Positions 53,401-64,000 of a stretch of 64,000 nucleotides of DNA are shown here, piece after piece. The DNA comes from Globisporangium splendens. Lineage: Eukaryota; Oomycota; Peronosporomycetes; Pythiales; Pythiaceae. The stretch spans positions 186,001 to 250,000 of the forward strand of contig VFIW01000047.1 in NCBI GenBank assembly GCA_006386115.1, written 5' to 3'. Within the stretch, counting starts at the first letter, position 1; every line of letters starts with the position of its first letter. A program made the position numbers and the translations under genes. The notes under the pieces are model-generated. The model did no database searches. It was given only the letters and a program-made list of their open reading frames with translations, and was not told the origin of the DNA.

Positions 53401-56054
53401 TTTAATCCCTTTTCCAGCAAATACTGGATTTGAGCCACATTTTTCGAATGCTTGCACTGCAAAAACAACATGGTGCACCCTTGACGGTCACGGTAGTCCA
53501 AAAACCTCTTGTTCACGTCGTGCTCGAGAATAAATTCGGACGCTGTCAATCGCTGCTGCAACAATGCACAGATCAAAGGCACGAAGCCCCACGAATTCCG
53601 CGACCAGAACTCCGCGTCCGAGTCCACCAAAAGCTGCAAGCATGACGTCCATCCATAGCTTGCAGCGTAGTGCACGACACTGTTTTCAGATGTATCAAAC
53701 GCGTTGACGTTCGCCCCATGGTTGATCAGCAACGCTGCAATTCTTGTGTGCCCATTCTTCACTGCGTACATTAAAGGAGTTTTCTTCAATTTGTCACCAA
53801 GGTCGACTTTTGCACCTTTCTCGAGGAGAATCTTGACGCACTCGAAATGGCCATTTTGCGCAGCATAGCACAACGGCGTTATCTTATCTGCGGCAGCGCT
53901 GTTCACGTCTGCTTCGTAATCAAGTAGCTTCTCAATTACCCTCGGGCATCCGTTTTGCGCAGCATAGTGGATGGGTTGCCGTGATTGTGGTCCGCGTTCC
54001 GAAACAAGCTGTTTCACGTTGTCTTCACTTTGTTCGGCTGCCATCTCGAGCATTAAGATTGCGTTGTCTTCTCGTTTAGTCAGTAGTGCGCGTATCATCG
54101 GCGTCTCACGCGACTTGGATCGCACGAACAAGCTCACGTTTCGTTCCAGAAGGAACTTGAGAGGGCCGATTCCTTCGCAGGCGGCAGCATAATGAATCGG
54201 TTCGTAGCCATTCGTGTCGTTTGCCCCAGACCATTCGTTGCCTGCACTCTCCCAAAGCGCCTCCAGGTATTTCGTATTTGGGTTGATCGCTGCTAAGTGA
54301 AGCGGTCGAACTCTCGTTTGAATCGCCATTTTGACAGCAGACACGCTTCGAAATGCAGGCAAATCTTCGTCGGTATCGGAAAGCACTTTGTAGTGGAGAT
54401 CGTTAAACCCATACCCGCCGTTTTTGGACAAAATCTCAACGACTTTCGCAACGAATTTGTAATTGCCCATTCTAGCAGCGTGCGCGATGTTGAATGTCGT
54501 CTCGTATCCATTCGCGTAAAAGTCTCCCTTAGGGTACAACACAGTGAGCATCTTCGGGCTCGCTGCAGTACTTTTCCAGATGTGGTGTAGCTCTTGGTTC
54601 CCGGAAAGCGAGTACACACTGGTGTCTTCTACGAGTGCTTTGTTACCTTCTCTACCGCCTCGACTGGCATTGATCGCACGGCGGTTATAGTCGCTGAACG
54701 CACTCGTGTGTTTGCCAGTCGAGTGCGACGGAAGGGAGACTTCGGGTCTCTTTGCAAGCCGGCTTTGCTCAATTTCGCGCGCCTTGATAAGCATGCCGGC
54801 TGCCGTGACGTCATCGAAGTCAATCGCGTATTGAAGTGGAGTCTTGCTAATATCAGCACTTCGCGGTAGCGTAAAGGAACTGATTTCCTTGTACACGGAC
54901 TTGTCGCTGGTCAATTTCTTCAACAACTTGTGGTTCTTCGTCATCACGGCTCGAAGCACTTCCCTATTCGCAGAGAACGTGTCTTGCTTCCAGGACGTGA
55001 AGCCCTGCTTTCCAAAAAGCTCGCGATCTTCGTAAGCGTCGGCATCAACGGTTGCGTACTTCGGTGGAATGTGAAGCTCAAGCTCTCTTTTGCTGAGCTT
55101 CTTTGAAGTCGTGCTGCTCCCACCACTTCGAGCACGGCCACTTGATCCCCCCTCGGTTTTGCGTCCGCCGCTTGGTCGCACTTTGATGCGAGATGGTGGA
55201 GGCTTCTCATTGTCGTCATCGCCATCATCTTCGTCGTCATTTGAATTGCCAAATTTGGTGCGGACAATACTTTTTTGGATCTACACGTCCGCCATAATGG
55301 TACCCAAGCTATCATCAGTACAATTCTTTACAATAATACACAAAATGAAGAGACAACATACCCGTGCGAGCGACTTGGGCGTGATTTCGAGCGATTCGTC
55401 GTCAAATTCGACCAAATACACGTGACACAAAATCGTTTGCACCGAAATCGTGTCGTTGTACGCGTACACATATCGGTCTTTCTTCTTCGTCGTCTGACCC
55501 GAGACCTTGTTCAACCACGTGATACGAACAGTAGCGTCATCAGCATCAAGCATATCCTGAGTGACGTCGTCCTGCAATTGCGCGATCCAAAACTCGTCCA
55601 CTGGCTGCTCAGCAGAATCCGCACCACTCGCTTCCTTTGCTAGTGCGTTCGGTTCATTCTCTTCCTTCTTCTCCTCCTGCGCAGCCTTTTCCTGCGTGCG
55701 CGTTCCTCTCCGCGTTGGTTTCGATTCCGACGCGGTCGGTCGCGTCGACTTACCCGCCTTGGCAGTCGGCGTCGATGCGGTCTCATCTGCAACAGCGATC
55801 TTCTTGGGTTTTCCCGCCTTCTTCTTCTTCTTTCCCTTCGTCGTCGTCCTCTTCGTAGCTTTTTGCTTCTTCTGCTCAGCCTCTTCCTCCTCGTCGTCAT
55901 CAGGCTCCGGATCGGCGTACACAGCCACAAAGCTTTGCGCCTCCATCACGACATCCCAGTCGACTTCGGCCCACTTGCGCTTCGACAGCGTGCTGCCTGT
56001 CCCTCCACCTGCTGCCGCAGCGCGAGGCGACGAGACCCTCGTGTCCATCGCCAT
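47478..56054 (-). CDS. Giant ankyrin-WGR-PARP protein, two exons
   Basis: Exon 1 (56054-55362) and exon 2 (55280-47478) join in phase 0 over an 81-bp intron, giving 2831 residues. The N-terminal 231 residues have an acidic and a Lys-rich stretch and a chromatin-reader-like segment (DEFWIAQLQDDV...ITWLNKVSG...TILCHVYLVEF). About 300-2100 hold many ankyrin repeats (QPIHYAAQNGCPRVIEKLLD type) broken by an acidic Ser/Glu block. WGR follows near 2209 (FTNWGRIGETG), then the helical PARP regulatory domain. The catalytic domain has His in LLWHGTRRTN (near 2528), Tyr in GLYFAD (near 2561) and Glu in SEYIVYNEAQ (near 2812). This H-Y-E triad predicts poly(ADP-ribosyl)ation using NAD+. The layout resembles C. 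elegans PME-5. Nuclear DNA-damage signalling is likely. Confidence 0.92.
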
Positions 56055-56363
56055 CTTCTCTCTCTCTCTCTTGTGAAGGCGGCTGCTAAGTACAGGACTC
56101 CTTCGTTGCTTCAAGTGCGAGCTTGGTGGCAAAATGCGGAATGGCGCAACTGCTGGCACTGGCGTGCGCCTCTTTGCGGTCGGTACAGTACGAGACACAA
56201 AACCCTCCTCACAAGTTGAACCCATCGACGGGGACACACTTGTGTGGGACACTGTACGATGAAGCTGTTGAAACAGTGTCTTGGAACAGACGAGTTGAAG
56301 TGCAACGTGCATTTTGACCTGTGGTACAGTAGAACTCGTTAGTAAATATCCACTATTACTGAA

Positions 56364-57975
56364 ATGAATCATTTCGAGCATCTCCCTTCAAGTTGCCAGT
56401 ACTGGCTGCCTATATTGGATAAGGTGGACCACACTATTATCTTCATCGATTCGGTACCTTCCGCAACTGCAACCTTCGACTTTGTGTCCACAATCGCATC
56501 GAGGATGAAAATGCGCTCCAAGGTCGACGCGCTCCTGCGGATCGTTGAGGCGCGCGGGTGCGCGGCACCGAAGCTGCGTGCTTCGAAACATGCACACACC
56601 GCCGAGGATGTGCTGAAGACCAACATCATCGCGTTCTCGGGCGGCGTCGACTCGTCGCTCGCGGCCAAGATCGTGTACCAGGTGTTCCCGCAATCCAGCG
56701 TCGCGTGTCTCGGCATCTCGCCGTCGCTCTCGAAGCAGCAGCTCGAGCAAGCGCGTGAAGTCGCGCGACACATTGAGATTCCGCTGTGGGAGTGCTACAC
56801 GACAGAGTCGCAGAGCGAGAAATACATCGAGAATAAAGGGCAAAGGTGCGTGTGCTAGTTGAGGTGTGACATGTCTTGCATGACAGTTGAACTCCAACAC
56901 AATCGAAGCAGTTCTAACAATGTGAATGCGTGCACAGTTGCTACTATTGCAAGACGAATCTGTACTCTACGATCAATCAAGTTGCAGAGTTTGCCAGGTT
57001 CGTAATGCCCATGTGGATGCATATGGAATAAATGGTGTCAGCAAGGTACATGACGATATTTGTGGATGACAACAGGGCGAAAATGGATGAAAATGCTGCC
57101 AGTAGTAACGAGAAAACAGCCAAGCCCATCATCTACAACGGGACAAACGCGGATGATCAGCTCGATCCAACTCGCTTAGGTATGTTTATTTCTGAGCCAC
57201 CAGCATCAACCCTGACTGTGATTAGCTCAGTCAGCTTTGCGATTTTTGTAGGTTTGGTTGCTGCGGCCGAGTTTGAAGTCGTCAGTCCACTCAGCCATTT
57301 AACCAAGAGCGAAGTTCGCGAGGTATGACTGCTGTGACAGTGTCTTGATGCCGTATTGTTGCGAGGCATTCATAAAACAATTGCGCAGGTTGCAAAATAC
57401 CTGGGACTGTCGAATTGGAATTATGCAGCGTCTCCATGCCTGAGATCTCGCCTGGCATTTGGCGTTGAAGCTGTTGAGGTATGGACACAACGCTCACTTG
57501 AGCGCATCCTCGAAGTCCGTAGTACACTTTATAGAAGAAATCATATGCTACCTCGTCTTCTGTAGGGGCATCTAAAACGTGTTGAAAATGCAGAAGACTT
57601 TGTGAGAAAAATGGTCAATCTCGAGCCTCAATCCAATATGCGCGTGCGGTTCCTGGCAGGAAATAGAGCTGCCATCGGTGAGTTTATTTGGACTACACTA
57701 GCACTTGCTTCTTTTCTCATATCTAAGCGCTCATGTTTGTTTAGAATTGGACAACACTGCACTGGAACAAGCACACGTGCAATCTGAGGCAATAGATTTG
57801 GAAATGCGTCGATTAGGTATGCGACCATTGTTTTTTTGTGTTTTCGTTGCTGGTCCGATGCGTCCTTACCATTCTTGCCTTATGTTTAGGATTCGACTCA
57901 ATGGAGCTGCGTCCGTTCCGTTCGGGAAGTCTGAGTGGGTACAATCCCGTCATTCCATCGCATCACACGAATTGA
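56364..57975 (+). CDS. LarE-like ATP-dependent sulfur transferase, eight exons
   Basis: Predicted exons 56364-56845, 56938-56997, 57076-57179, 57252-57322, 57389-57478, 57566-57677, 57745-57816 and 57890-57975 give 358 residues. All introns are GT-AG with matching phases. A PP-loop (FSGGVDSS, 92-98) binds ATP. Family segments follow: CYYC (162-165), NGTNADD, the AAEFEVVSPLSHLTKSEVRE region, and SPCLRSR (Cys256). LarE supplies sulfur for the nickel-pincer cofactor of lactate racemase in bacteria. Three cysteines (CxxC plus Cys256) match the layout of LarE proteins reported to carry a [4Fe-4S] cluster. An alternative start is Met48 or Met50. It is divergent from the PARP gene, 309 bp apart. Confidence 0.88.
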
Positions 57976-59898
57976 AAACGAAAATATCCAGTTTTGCAGA
58001 CGAAGAATATTCAAGTCCATCGCCCTTTTGTTTTGAGGTAGTATACATTTGTCGGTTATCGAATAATGAATCTCGAGTTTTTTGCAGTGCGACTGTGCTC
58101 AAGTGGCATGAACGATTTGCGCGCATTGCAGTGGTGCTGCCGAGCACCATAGAAAATCTACGCAATGCGAGACATTGTTGGCATGGCTGGCGCCATTGGG
58201 ACGGATTTCAACGAACGCATTCGGGGGTGGAGTGATCTGCGACGACCGTCTCCGGACACCGTTGGAATGCAATGATGGCTGGATGCCGTTTATTGGCCGC
58301 ACTCCGGACGACATGCTTGGATGCATCGAGAACAAACTTGCTGTGGTGTTGTGGTATGCTTGAAAAACTGTTGTCAGGCGCGTGCAAATTCTGTAGTGGG
58401 AGTTCTCGTGAGCAAAGACAAGAGATTGAAATTGAAGCGCGCAGTATTTTCGTCCTGATGGCGTACCTCACTCACATGTTTGGCTGCGATTGTGCCGAGC
58501 CTCAACACCAGAAAAAACGAGAGCCGAGGTGATGATGAGACGAGCATAGTGATGAGATGAAAGGGACACTTAGCTCTAAGCCTGCTGCGCCAAATGCTAC
58601 TATTTAAAGCTGCCGAGCGGCCAATTGCTTGAGATCGCTGACGCAAATGGCAGCAGAGCGCACATGGCTAACAAGTGTGCCAGCTGAAGAGTGCGTGATG
58701 GTTCGTGAACGTTCTGTGGCTTTTCGTAGTTAAGAATAGCACGGGTACATCTTTCAACCCTAAGAATTTTTTGGCCGCTCACCAGAAGCTTGGCAATCAA
58801 GAGCCAGGCTTTCGCTTGACCAGCGACCAAGGTGAGAGCTGTCGGCTTGCATCAGCGACTGGCCAAGAAGTCAGCTTGACTCCAAACTTCGTCGCATACC
58901 TGACTCAAGCATACTCTTGCGAATCGTCGACGATTGCGGACTTTTGAGCTGCCGTCAGCATTCACTTCTTCGGAAGAGTGATCTCTTCGAAGATCGATCC
59001 GCGCGGGTTCTTGTTTGCGTTTGTGGCAGCGATTGGCCACATTTCGAAGCGACATCTGCGTTGCTCATTGTGTGGCTCATGGCAAACCAATTGGATGCCA
59101 CGCATTCTGACCGATCCTGCGCCAGTCCTGCGCGTCGGTGGCGCAACTTTCCACAAATATATAACCGATCTCGTGTGTCGTGCACGTTCGCTTCGATCGC
59201 CTTTTATCGCCCATTGACGCTTCTTCTCCTGAAAGTCGCCAATCCAACGGCAGCTAACGCTCTGGAAATGCCCTTACAAACATCGAGCACGCCGCCCCCA
59301 GTGCATGAGAAGACGCATTGACACGCACTTACGCTTAAAAATCCTAGAGTGGGCGACCGACTTGTCTGGAATCTGTGCCGCTCGCTTCTTCTCTCGTCTT
59401 GCACAGAGTCCAGAAAAGCCCGCAAGAAGCTGCGCAGTATAGCACAAATTACATGGCATACAAACCAACATCTGCATGGAAAAGAGATCAAAATATGGAA
59501 GAAAGCTGTATCAGTGCCGCGTACGCACTGTTGAAAACGAGTGGCATTTTCTCTTTGTCTAAGAAACTGCCTGCCCCACTCCTTTGAAGCAGTGCGGCGC
59601 GGATGCAACTTGGCTCTCCACTTTCGAAATTTCTCTCGTAAGAGCAGAAGCGCGACGGACAAACGCAGGGATGAACCAGCAGCACGAACACTCAACTGCT
59701 CGCCATACCATCGGTAGATCCTTAGCCGTCGATTGCTCCTGTTGTCGCTGTTGCTTTGGATGACAATGTGTGTGTTTGTGGCATTGTGGCGCAGAGTTAT
59801 CGACGCCGACGGATACAATACATGAACGAGCTCAGAGTGCGCGAGCTGGACCTTATCGCGACACAATTCAGACTCCAGTCGATCGGTCGAACCCTCGC
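57976..59898. other. Long intergenic stretch, no gene supported
   Basis: About 1.9 kb upstream of the nitrate transporter. Frames of 60-134 codons occur on both strands but overlap one another and lack motifs or splice signals. A TATTTAAA box lies near 58601. An ATG-open frame extends from 59770 into the transporter and may be its 5' leader. Confidence 0.4.
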
Positions 59899-61479
59899 AT
59901 GACGGAGTTGCGAGTGCCCGACAACTACGATTACCAAATGCAGCGACAGCTTTATGTGTATCCTCCGGCGTCTGGTTTCGATGGTCATCATCCTCAGCGT
60001 GTGTTCTTCCCGATCGCAACCGACCCGAACCAAAATGACAAAGCTCGCGAAATCAAGCTCTTGAGTCTGCACCGACCGCACATGCGAGCGTTCCACTACG
60101 CGTGGCTGTCTTCCTTCATTGCGTTTTTCGGCTGGTTTTCGATCCCACCATTGATGCCGACGATCAAGAAGCAATTGCGACTCACCGAAGACCAAGTCGC
60201 GAACTCCAACATTGCCTCGGTCGCGAGCACGATCATTGGCCGCATCATAACGGGTCCACTGTGTGATCGGTATGGACCACGAACGGTGCAAGCGGTACTG
60301 CTTGTGTTCGGTGCGATTCCCGTGGCATCAGCAGCATTCGTCACGAACTACACGACCTTAATCATCGTGCGGTTCTTAATTGGACTCGTTGGGTGCTCCT
60401 TCATCGCGACAACTTACTGGACGTCAGTCATGTTTTGCAGCGAAATCGTTGGGCGTACGAATGCGCTTGCAGCTGGATGGGGGAACCTCGGCGCCGGTGT
60501 CACATACCTGATCACTCCCGTCCTCTTCGATCTCGTCACTATCAATTCGAGCGTCTCTGATGACGCTGGCTGGCGCATCACGCTTGCCATGCCAGCAGTC
60601 TTCATGGTTTTTGTCGGAGTCTGTGTGTATCGATTCTCAGATGACTGTCCGCACGGGAACTACGCGGATCTGAAGCATTCGCGTCAACAGCAGGATGGAG
60701 AAGATGATCGTCGGCCAGTCGCGAACGAAGTGGCTACGTCGATTTCAGTCGTGTTGCGCCATCCAGCTACCTGGATCCTCGCCTACCAGTACGCGTGCTC
60801 TTTCGGAGTCGAACTCATCGTCCACAACATGCTCAGTCTCTACTACTACGAGGACTTTGTCAAGTCAGACTGCGATCCAGCAACTGACGAACGCAAATGT
60901 CGACTCTTGACGCAAACCACGGCGGGTCTAATCTCCTCGCTCTTTGGACTCATGTGCATCTTTGCGCGTGCGGCGGGAGGTTACGCCTCGGACATCGCAA
61001 ATCTGAAACATGGGATGGCAGGACGAACCGTGATCCATTTTGTTGCCTTTGCGTTGCAAGCATTGCTTTTGTATCTTTACAGCCGAACAAGCAACTTGTC
61101 GTCCAGCATCGGGTACCTCATCGCGTTTGGATTCTTCGTGCAGGCGTGTACTGGTACGACGTACGCGATCGTTCCATACGTGGTTCCAAAGCTCACAGGT
61201 GCAACATCAGGCGTTGTCGGCGCAGGTGGCAATCTCGGTGCGATGTGCTGGGGATTTCTGTTCAAGGGTGTCGGGAATCGTGCATTGTCGTTTCAATACC
61301 TCAGCATATTTGTTGGCATCGCTGCAGGGCTTACAACGGTGCTCGAAGTTGATGAAGACGACTGGACGCTGCAAAATGCTGGCCCATACGTTGATCGGAC
61401 GCCAAACGAGCACAGTCGCCAAATGCAAGTTGATGACAGCACGCTGGATCCACGAGTCCGATTTGCCGCCAATTCATGA
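59899..61479 (+). CDS. NRT2/NNP-family nitrate transporter
   Basis: 526 residues from ATG 59899; the frame is open upstream to another ATG at 59770. It is a major facilitator protein with 12 predicted membrane helices. The two nitrate signatures are present: AGWGNLGAGVTYL in the fifth helix region and GAGGNLGAMCWGFLF in the eleventh. The motif GPLCDRYGPR between helices 2 and 3 is the MFS loop motif. A hydrophilic central loop (about 265-290, HSRQQQDGEDDRRP) and soluble ends face the cytosol. It likely imports nitrate or nitrite with protons at the plasma membrane. No nitrate reductase gene is nearby. Confidence 0.93.
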   Translation: MTELRVPDNYDYQMQRQLYVYPPASGFDGHHPQRVFFPIATDPNQNDKAREIKLLSLHRPHMRAFHYAWLSSFIAFFGWFSIPPLMPTIKKQLRLTEDQVANSNIASVASTIIGRIITGPLCDRYGPRTVQAVLLVFGAIPVASAAFVTNYTTLIIVRFLIGLVGCSFIATTYWTSVMFCSEIVGRTNALAAGWGNLGAGVTYLITPVLFDLVTINSSVSDDAGWRITLAMPAVFMVFVGVCVYRFSDDCPHGNYADLKHSRQQQDGEDDRRPVANEVATSISVVLRHPATWILAYQYACSFGVELIVHNMLSLYYYEDFVKSDCDPATDERKCRLLTQTTAGLISSLFGLMCIFARAAGGYASDIANLKHGMAGRTVIHFVAFALQALLLYLYSRTSNLSSSIGYLIAFGFFVQACTGTTYAIVPYVVPKLTGATSGVVGAGGNLGAMCWGFLFKGVGNRALSFQYLSIFVGIAAGLTTVLEVDEDDWTLQNAGPYVDRTPNEHSRQMQVDDSTLDPRVRFAANS

Positions 61480-61747
61480 CAAGAAATGGTGTTGTTCACT
61501 CCTAGACATAACAATTCTCGAGCCATGATGGGGTGGTTCTAGCACTCCGTTCCGCCATTTTGTGCAGCATTTTAGTTGATGCATGCATTATAAAGCCAAG
61601 TGAAGTCAAAAAGTCCAATTGCACCTTTCATGCATTGCTCCTTGTCTGGTTACGACGATCATCCTCTCGGAACATCAAAATGAGTTTGTGATGAACCGCA
61701 AGAACATTTAATTATCGTAGAGCTTCACCGCAACCAGGTTAGGCTCC
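61480..61747. other. Convergent 3' flanks
   Basis: Short region between the stops of the transporter and the ER protein. Nothing further is recognised. Confidence 0.35.
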
Positions 61748-64000
61748 TTACAATTCATCGCGATTGTTTTTCTTGCTCTTCTTGCTTTTCTTTTTCGACT
61801 TTTTGGACGACTTCTTTGACTTCTTGCCCTTGCTTGCCTCCTTCTGTTCGGCCTTGAGCTGCTCTTCTAATAGCGCGCGCTGTTTCTGCTCATCATTGAG
61901 AATTTCACTCAAAAGATCGTCGTCGTCTTCATTATCATCGACTGCTTGAGTCAGCTCTTCTTGGAGTTCTTCGAATGAGCACTCGCCGCGCAAATCGGGG
62001 ACTCCATCAATTGGCGTTGTGCCAATCTTCCCACTCAGCACACTTTTCAAGAACCCGTGCGTGTTTTCCTCATTGAAAAGACCAACATTGGTGGCGTATC
62101 GACTCTTTGACGGAGAAAACACTACGACCGTCGGCATTTGGAACTCTCCGACGCCAAACGCTTCTGCGAAAGAGCGTTGGCACTTTCCACTTGTCCACAT
62201 AAACTGAAAAGGCTCTTTGCTTTTCTGGCTCAGTGTTGCAACGCGGGACAAAACACCGACAGATTTGCTCAGCGCAGATTCTTCGTCTGTAAGACTATCG
62301 ACGTGCCCGTCGAAGAAACCGATAGCGCAAATCTTGTTGTCTCCACAAAGCTCCGCCAAATTGCCTTTCCGCAAGTATGGCAACGACGATGGTGAAGATG
62401 TCGCATCGAACGCAGAAAAGTCCGTTTCGGCTTCCTCTGTGGCGGCGTTCTCTTTTGGGTGTGGGTATTGCGATAAAACACTCATCAAGAAGTGCATTGT
62501 GTTTTGGTACGTGTATGGTCCCATTGTTTTCTTGTCGTACACGATTATTCCAAACGGCGATGCTCCCTCTGGCTGGCCCACATCTTTTGTTGTTGTGACC
62601 AAGCAAGCCAATGCAGTCGACATGGAAGCTGGAACAGAGAACTGGGCTTTCACTTCTGGGTCAGCATCTGGAACAACCCCAAATACAACATTTTGAGACG
62701 GAAATGACAGAGACAGCGACTTGAACACCGGGGGCGTGTCTAACTTGGAGGTAAATAGCAATACAGGCAGCGATTTCGCGGCTGCTGAGCGGGAAACGAA
62801 CGCATTCAGCTCTCCAGATGAGTATATAACTTGAGCCTGGTCAGGAATTGACGCTAAAGCTGCATTCTTGGCTGCGTCAATCTCGGTGAAAGCGTCAGGA
62901 ATAGTCTCAGCACGAGTAACCACCCCCGATTTGGATATTTTGATCGGAAAAACACGAATCGATGGACCACCGTACTTCTCGCAAAGTGCAGGCTCATCGT
63001 CACACTTCACACCAAGGATACCGACAATTCCTGCTTTCTTTTGGAGCTCCTCATACGTTTTCTTCCACGACTGCTCAGGCAGTGCTGCAACTTGTTCGGA
63101 ATTCAAAAACGCAACGACCCAAACCACTTGAGATCCGAGAACTTCTTGCTCAAATGCAGATTCGGTCACAAATCTCAAAGCAGATTTTTGTCCTTTGACT
63201 GGCGACTGCTGCGCCTTCTTTGTAGACGATGCATCCTTGTTTGCGTATGGTTCGACAAACGCCTTCAGATCCTTGTAAGCCTTCATCTTGCTTTCTTCGA
63301 GAGGATGGAATGCCGTACTGGACTGAATAACCAAAAGCGCCGGAGCTTTTTCCACGTTAAACCCTTGCAGAAGTGCATTGTCTGCACTTTCTTCGAACTT
63401 AACGTAGGCGAAGTTTAGTCCCTGGCCATTGAACTCGGTCGACAATCCTCGATACAAATGCGAAGGCTTGCTTTGCTTACTGATTAAAAGCACCAGCTTG
63501 TCGCCATCTTGGGTTCGCTCACGCACTAGCTTTTCAACTCCGTCTTTCGTGCTTACTTGGTCCATCTTGATTTCCGTCACGAAAGTCGATGGCACGCTAT
63601 CGCGCATCAGCTTCTTCAATTTCGCCGGCTGATTCAGCAAATCGACAGTCATAAGCGTCGGGTTGCGGTACGCTTTACCCGTGTATGGGTTCTGCTTCGG
63701 TTCTTCCGTGTAGATCACCAGCGCCGGAAGTCCCTGCAGGTTCCACTTTTTGACCAGCGCTTTCTTCTCGTTCGCGATGTCCACCACGCCAAACGTGGCG
63801 ATCCCATCGAGATCTTTCTCGAGCTTGTCAAGCGAAGGGTACGCCTTCCCAGCCATCTCGACGAGCGCGCCGATGCCATCCTTGGACTCTTCACTGGAGA
63901 CAACAAGCAGCGTGTACAGTCGCGGCGAGCTCTCGATTGCATCCACTTCGGCCGCCGTCGTCAGGATCTCGAGCGCATGGGTGCCCGCAAAGCACAGCAG
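61748..64000 (-). CDS. ER-resident multi-thioredoxin-fold protein (partial)
   Basis: The frame runs from beyond the right edge to TAA 61748, giving at least 750 residues. The first visible residues (LLCFAGTHALEIL) look like the end of a signal peptide. Several thioredoxin-fold units follow (FGVVDIANEKKALVKKWNLQ with LPALVIY; ILGVKCDDEPALCEKYGGPS; later FGVGEFQMPTVVVFSPSKSR). None has a CxxC active site, so a redox-inactive PDI-like chaperone or scaffold is inferred. The C-terminus is acidic, then very Lys/Ser-rich, ending in Arg-Asp-Glu-Leu, a KDEL-type retention signal. Confidence 0.8.
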   Translation of the reverse strand: MLCFAGTHALEILTTAAEVDAIESSPRLYTLLVVSSEESKDGIGALVEMAGKAYPSLDKLEKDLDGIATFGVVDIANEKKALVKKWNLQGLPALVIYTEEPKQNPYTGKAYRNPTLMTVDLLNQPAKLKKLMRDSVPSTFVTEIKMDQVSTKDGVEKLVRERTQDGDKLVLLISKQSKPSHLYRGLSTEFNGQGLNFAYVKFEESADNALLQGFNVEKAPALLVIQSSTAFHPLEESKMKAYKDLKAFVEPYANKDASSTKKAQQSPVKGQKSALRFVTESAFEQEVLGSQVVWVVAFLNSEQVAALPEQSWKKTYEELQKKAGIVGILGVKCDDEPALCEKYGGPSIRVFPIKISKSGVVTRAETIPDAFTEIDAAKNAALASIPDQAQVIYSSGELNAFVSRSAAAKSLPVLLFTSKLDTPPVFKSLSLSFPSQNVVFGVVPDADPEVKAQFSVPASMSTALACLVTTTKDVGQPEGASPFGIIVYDKKTMGPYTYQNTMHFLMSVLSQYPHPKENAATEEAETDFSAFDATSSPSSLPYLRKGNLAELCGDNKICAIGFFDGHVDSLTDEESALSKSVGVLSRVATLSQKSKEPFQFMWTSGKCQRSFAEAFGVGEFQMPTVVVFSPSKSRYATNVGLFNEENTHGFLKSVLSGKIGTTPIDGVPDLRGECSFEELQEELTQAVDDNEDDDDLLSEILNDEQKQRALLEEQLKAEQKEASKGKKSKKSSKKSKKKSKKSKKNNRDEL

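Noticed and set aside
55281..56381. Separate 366-codon gene upstream of the PARP ORF
   Set aside because: Its end reads through a good GT-AG intron (55361-55281). In phase it is the first exon of the PARP gene.

Overview
The window reads as nuclear DNA of an oomycete or a close stramenopile relative. Three things point there: compact genes with short introns (mostly about 70-150 bp, GT-AG), a mix of flagellar, nuclear and metabolic genes fitting a zoosporic protist, and chromodomain Ty3/gypsy and Ty1/copia retrotransposons beside a gene-dense block. The species cannot be named from sequence alone.

Left part (1-27579) is almost entirely retrotransposons. A gag-like zinc-knuckle ORF, probably LINE ORF1, runs off the left edge on the minus strand. 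An intact, very young copia element (1221-6883, 5-bp target duplication, LTRs differing at one base) sits just upstream of it. Next come a truncated GST exon (7352-7492) and a nest of at least three gypsy families (7533-27579). Element C (LTR from 7533; 3' half with chromodomain to 19516) is broken up by gypsy1 (8961-16612, minus strand, ORFs intact), by a solo gypsy1 LTR with a perfect target duplication (16680-17330), and by gypsy2 (20011-27579, plus strand, gag-pol decayed). Both gypsy1 and gypsy2 carry a -1 frameshift signal between gag and pol (A AAA AAC followed by a short perfect stem). Both also carry a long antisense ORF at the 3' end, overlapping the chromodomain end of pol. The two antisense proteins share an N-terminal basic patch, a similar core and a C-terminal coiled coil.

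Right part (28046-64000) is ordinary gene-dense host DNA. In order: a tandem PH-domain protein with an in-frame UAG; a CUE-Smr protein; a GST; an F-box-like/PH-like protein; ribosomal protein uS12 (RPS23); glyoxalase II; a coiled-coil protein; the CSA/ERCC8 WD40 protein; a second GST; a CFAP99-like flagellar protein; a roughly 2830-residue ankyrin-WGR-PARP protein; an eight-exon LarE-like sulfur transferase; an NRT2-type nitrate transporter; and a redox-inactive thioredoxin-fold ER protein running off the right edge.

Themes: DNA repair (PARP, CSA), glutathione and detoxification metabolism (two GSTs plus a GST remnant, glyoxalase II), and a possibly flagellar gene. Exon structures for multi-exon genes were built by hand from splice consensus and frame and were checked for phase. 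They are predictions.
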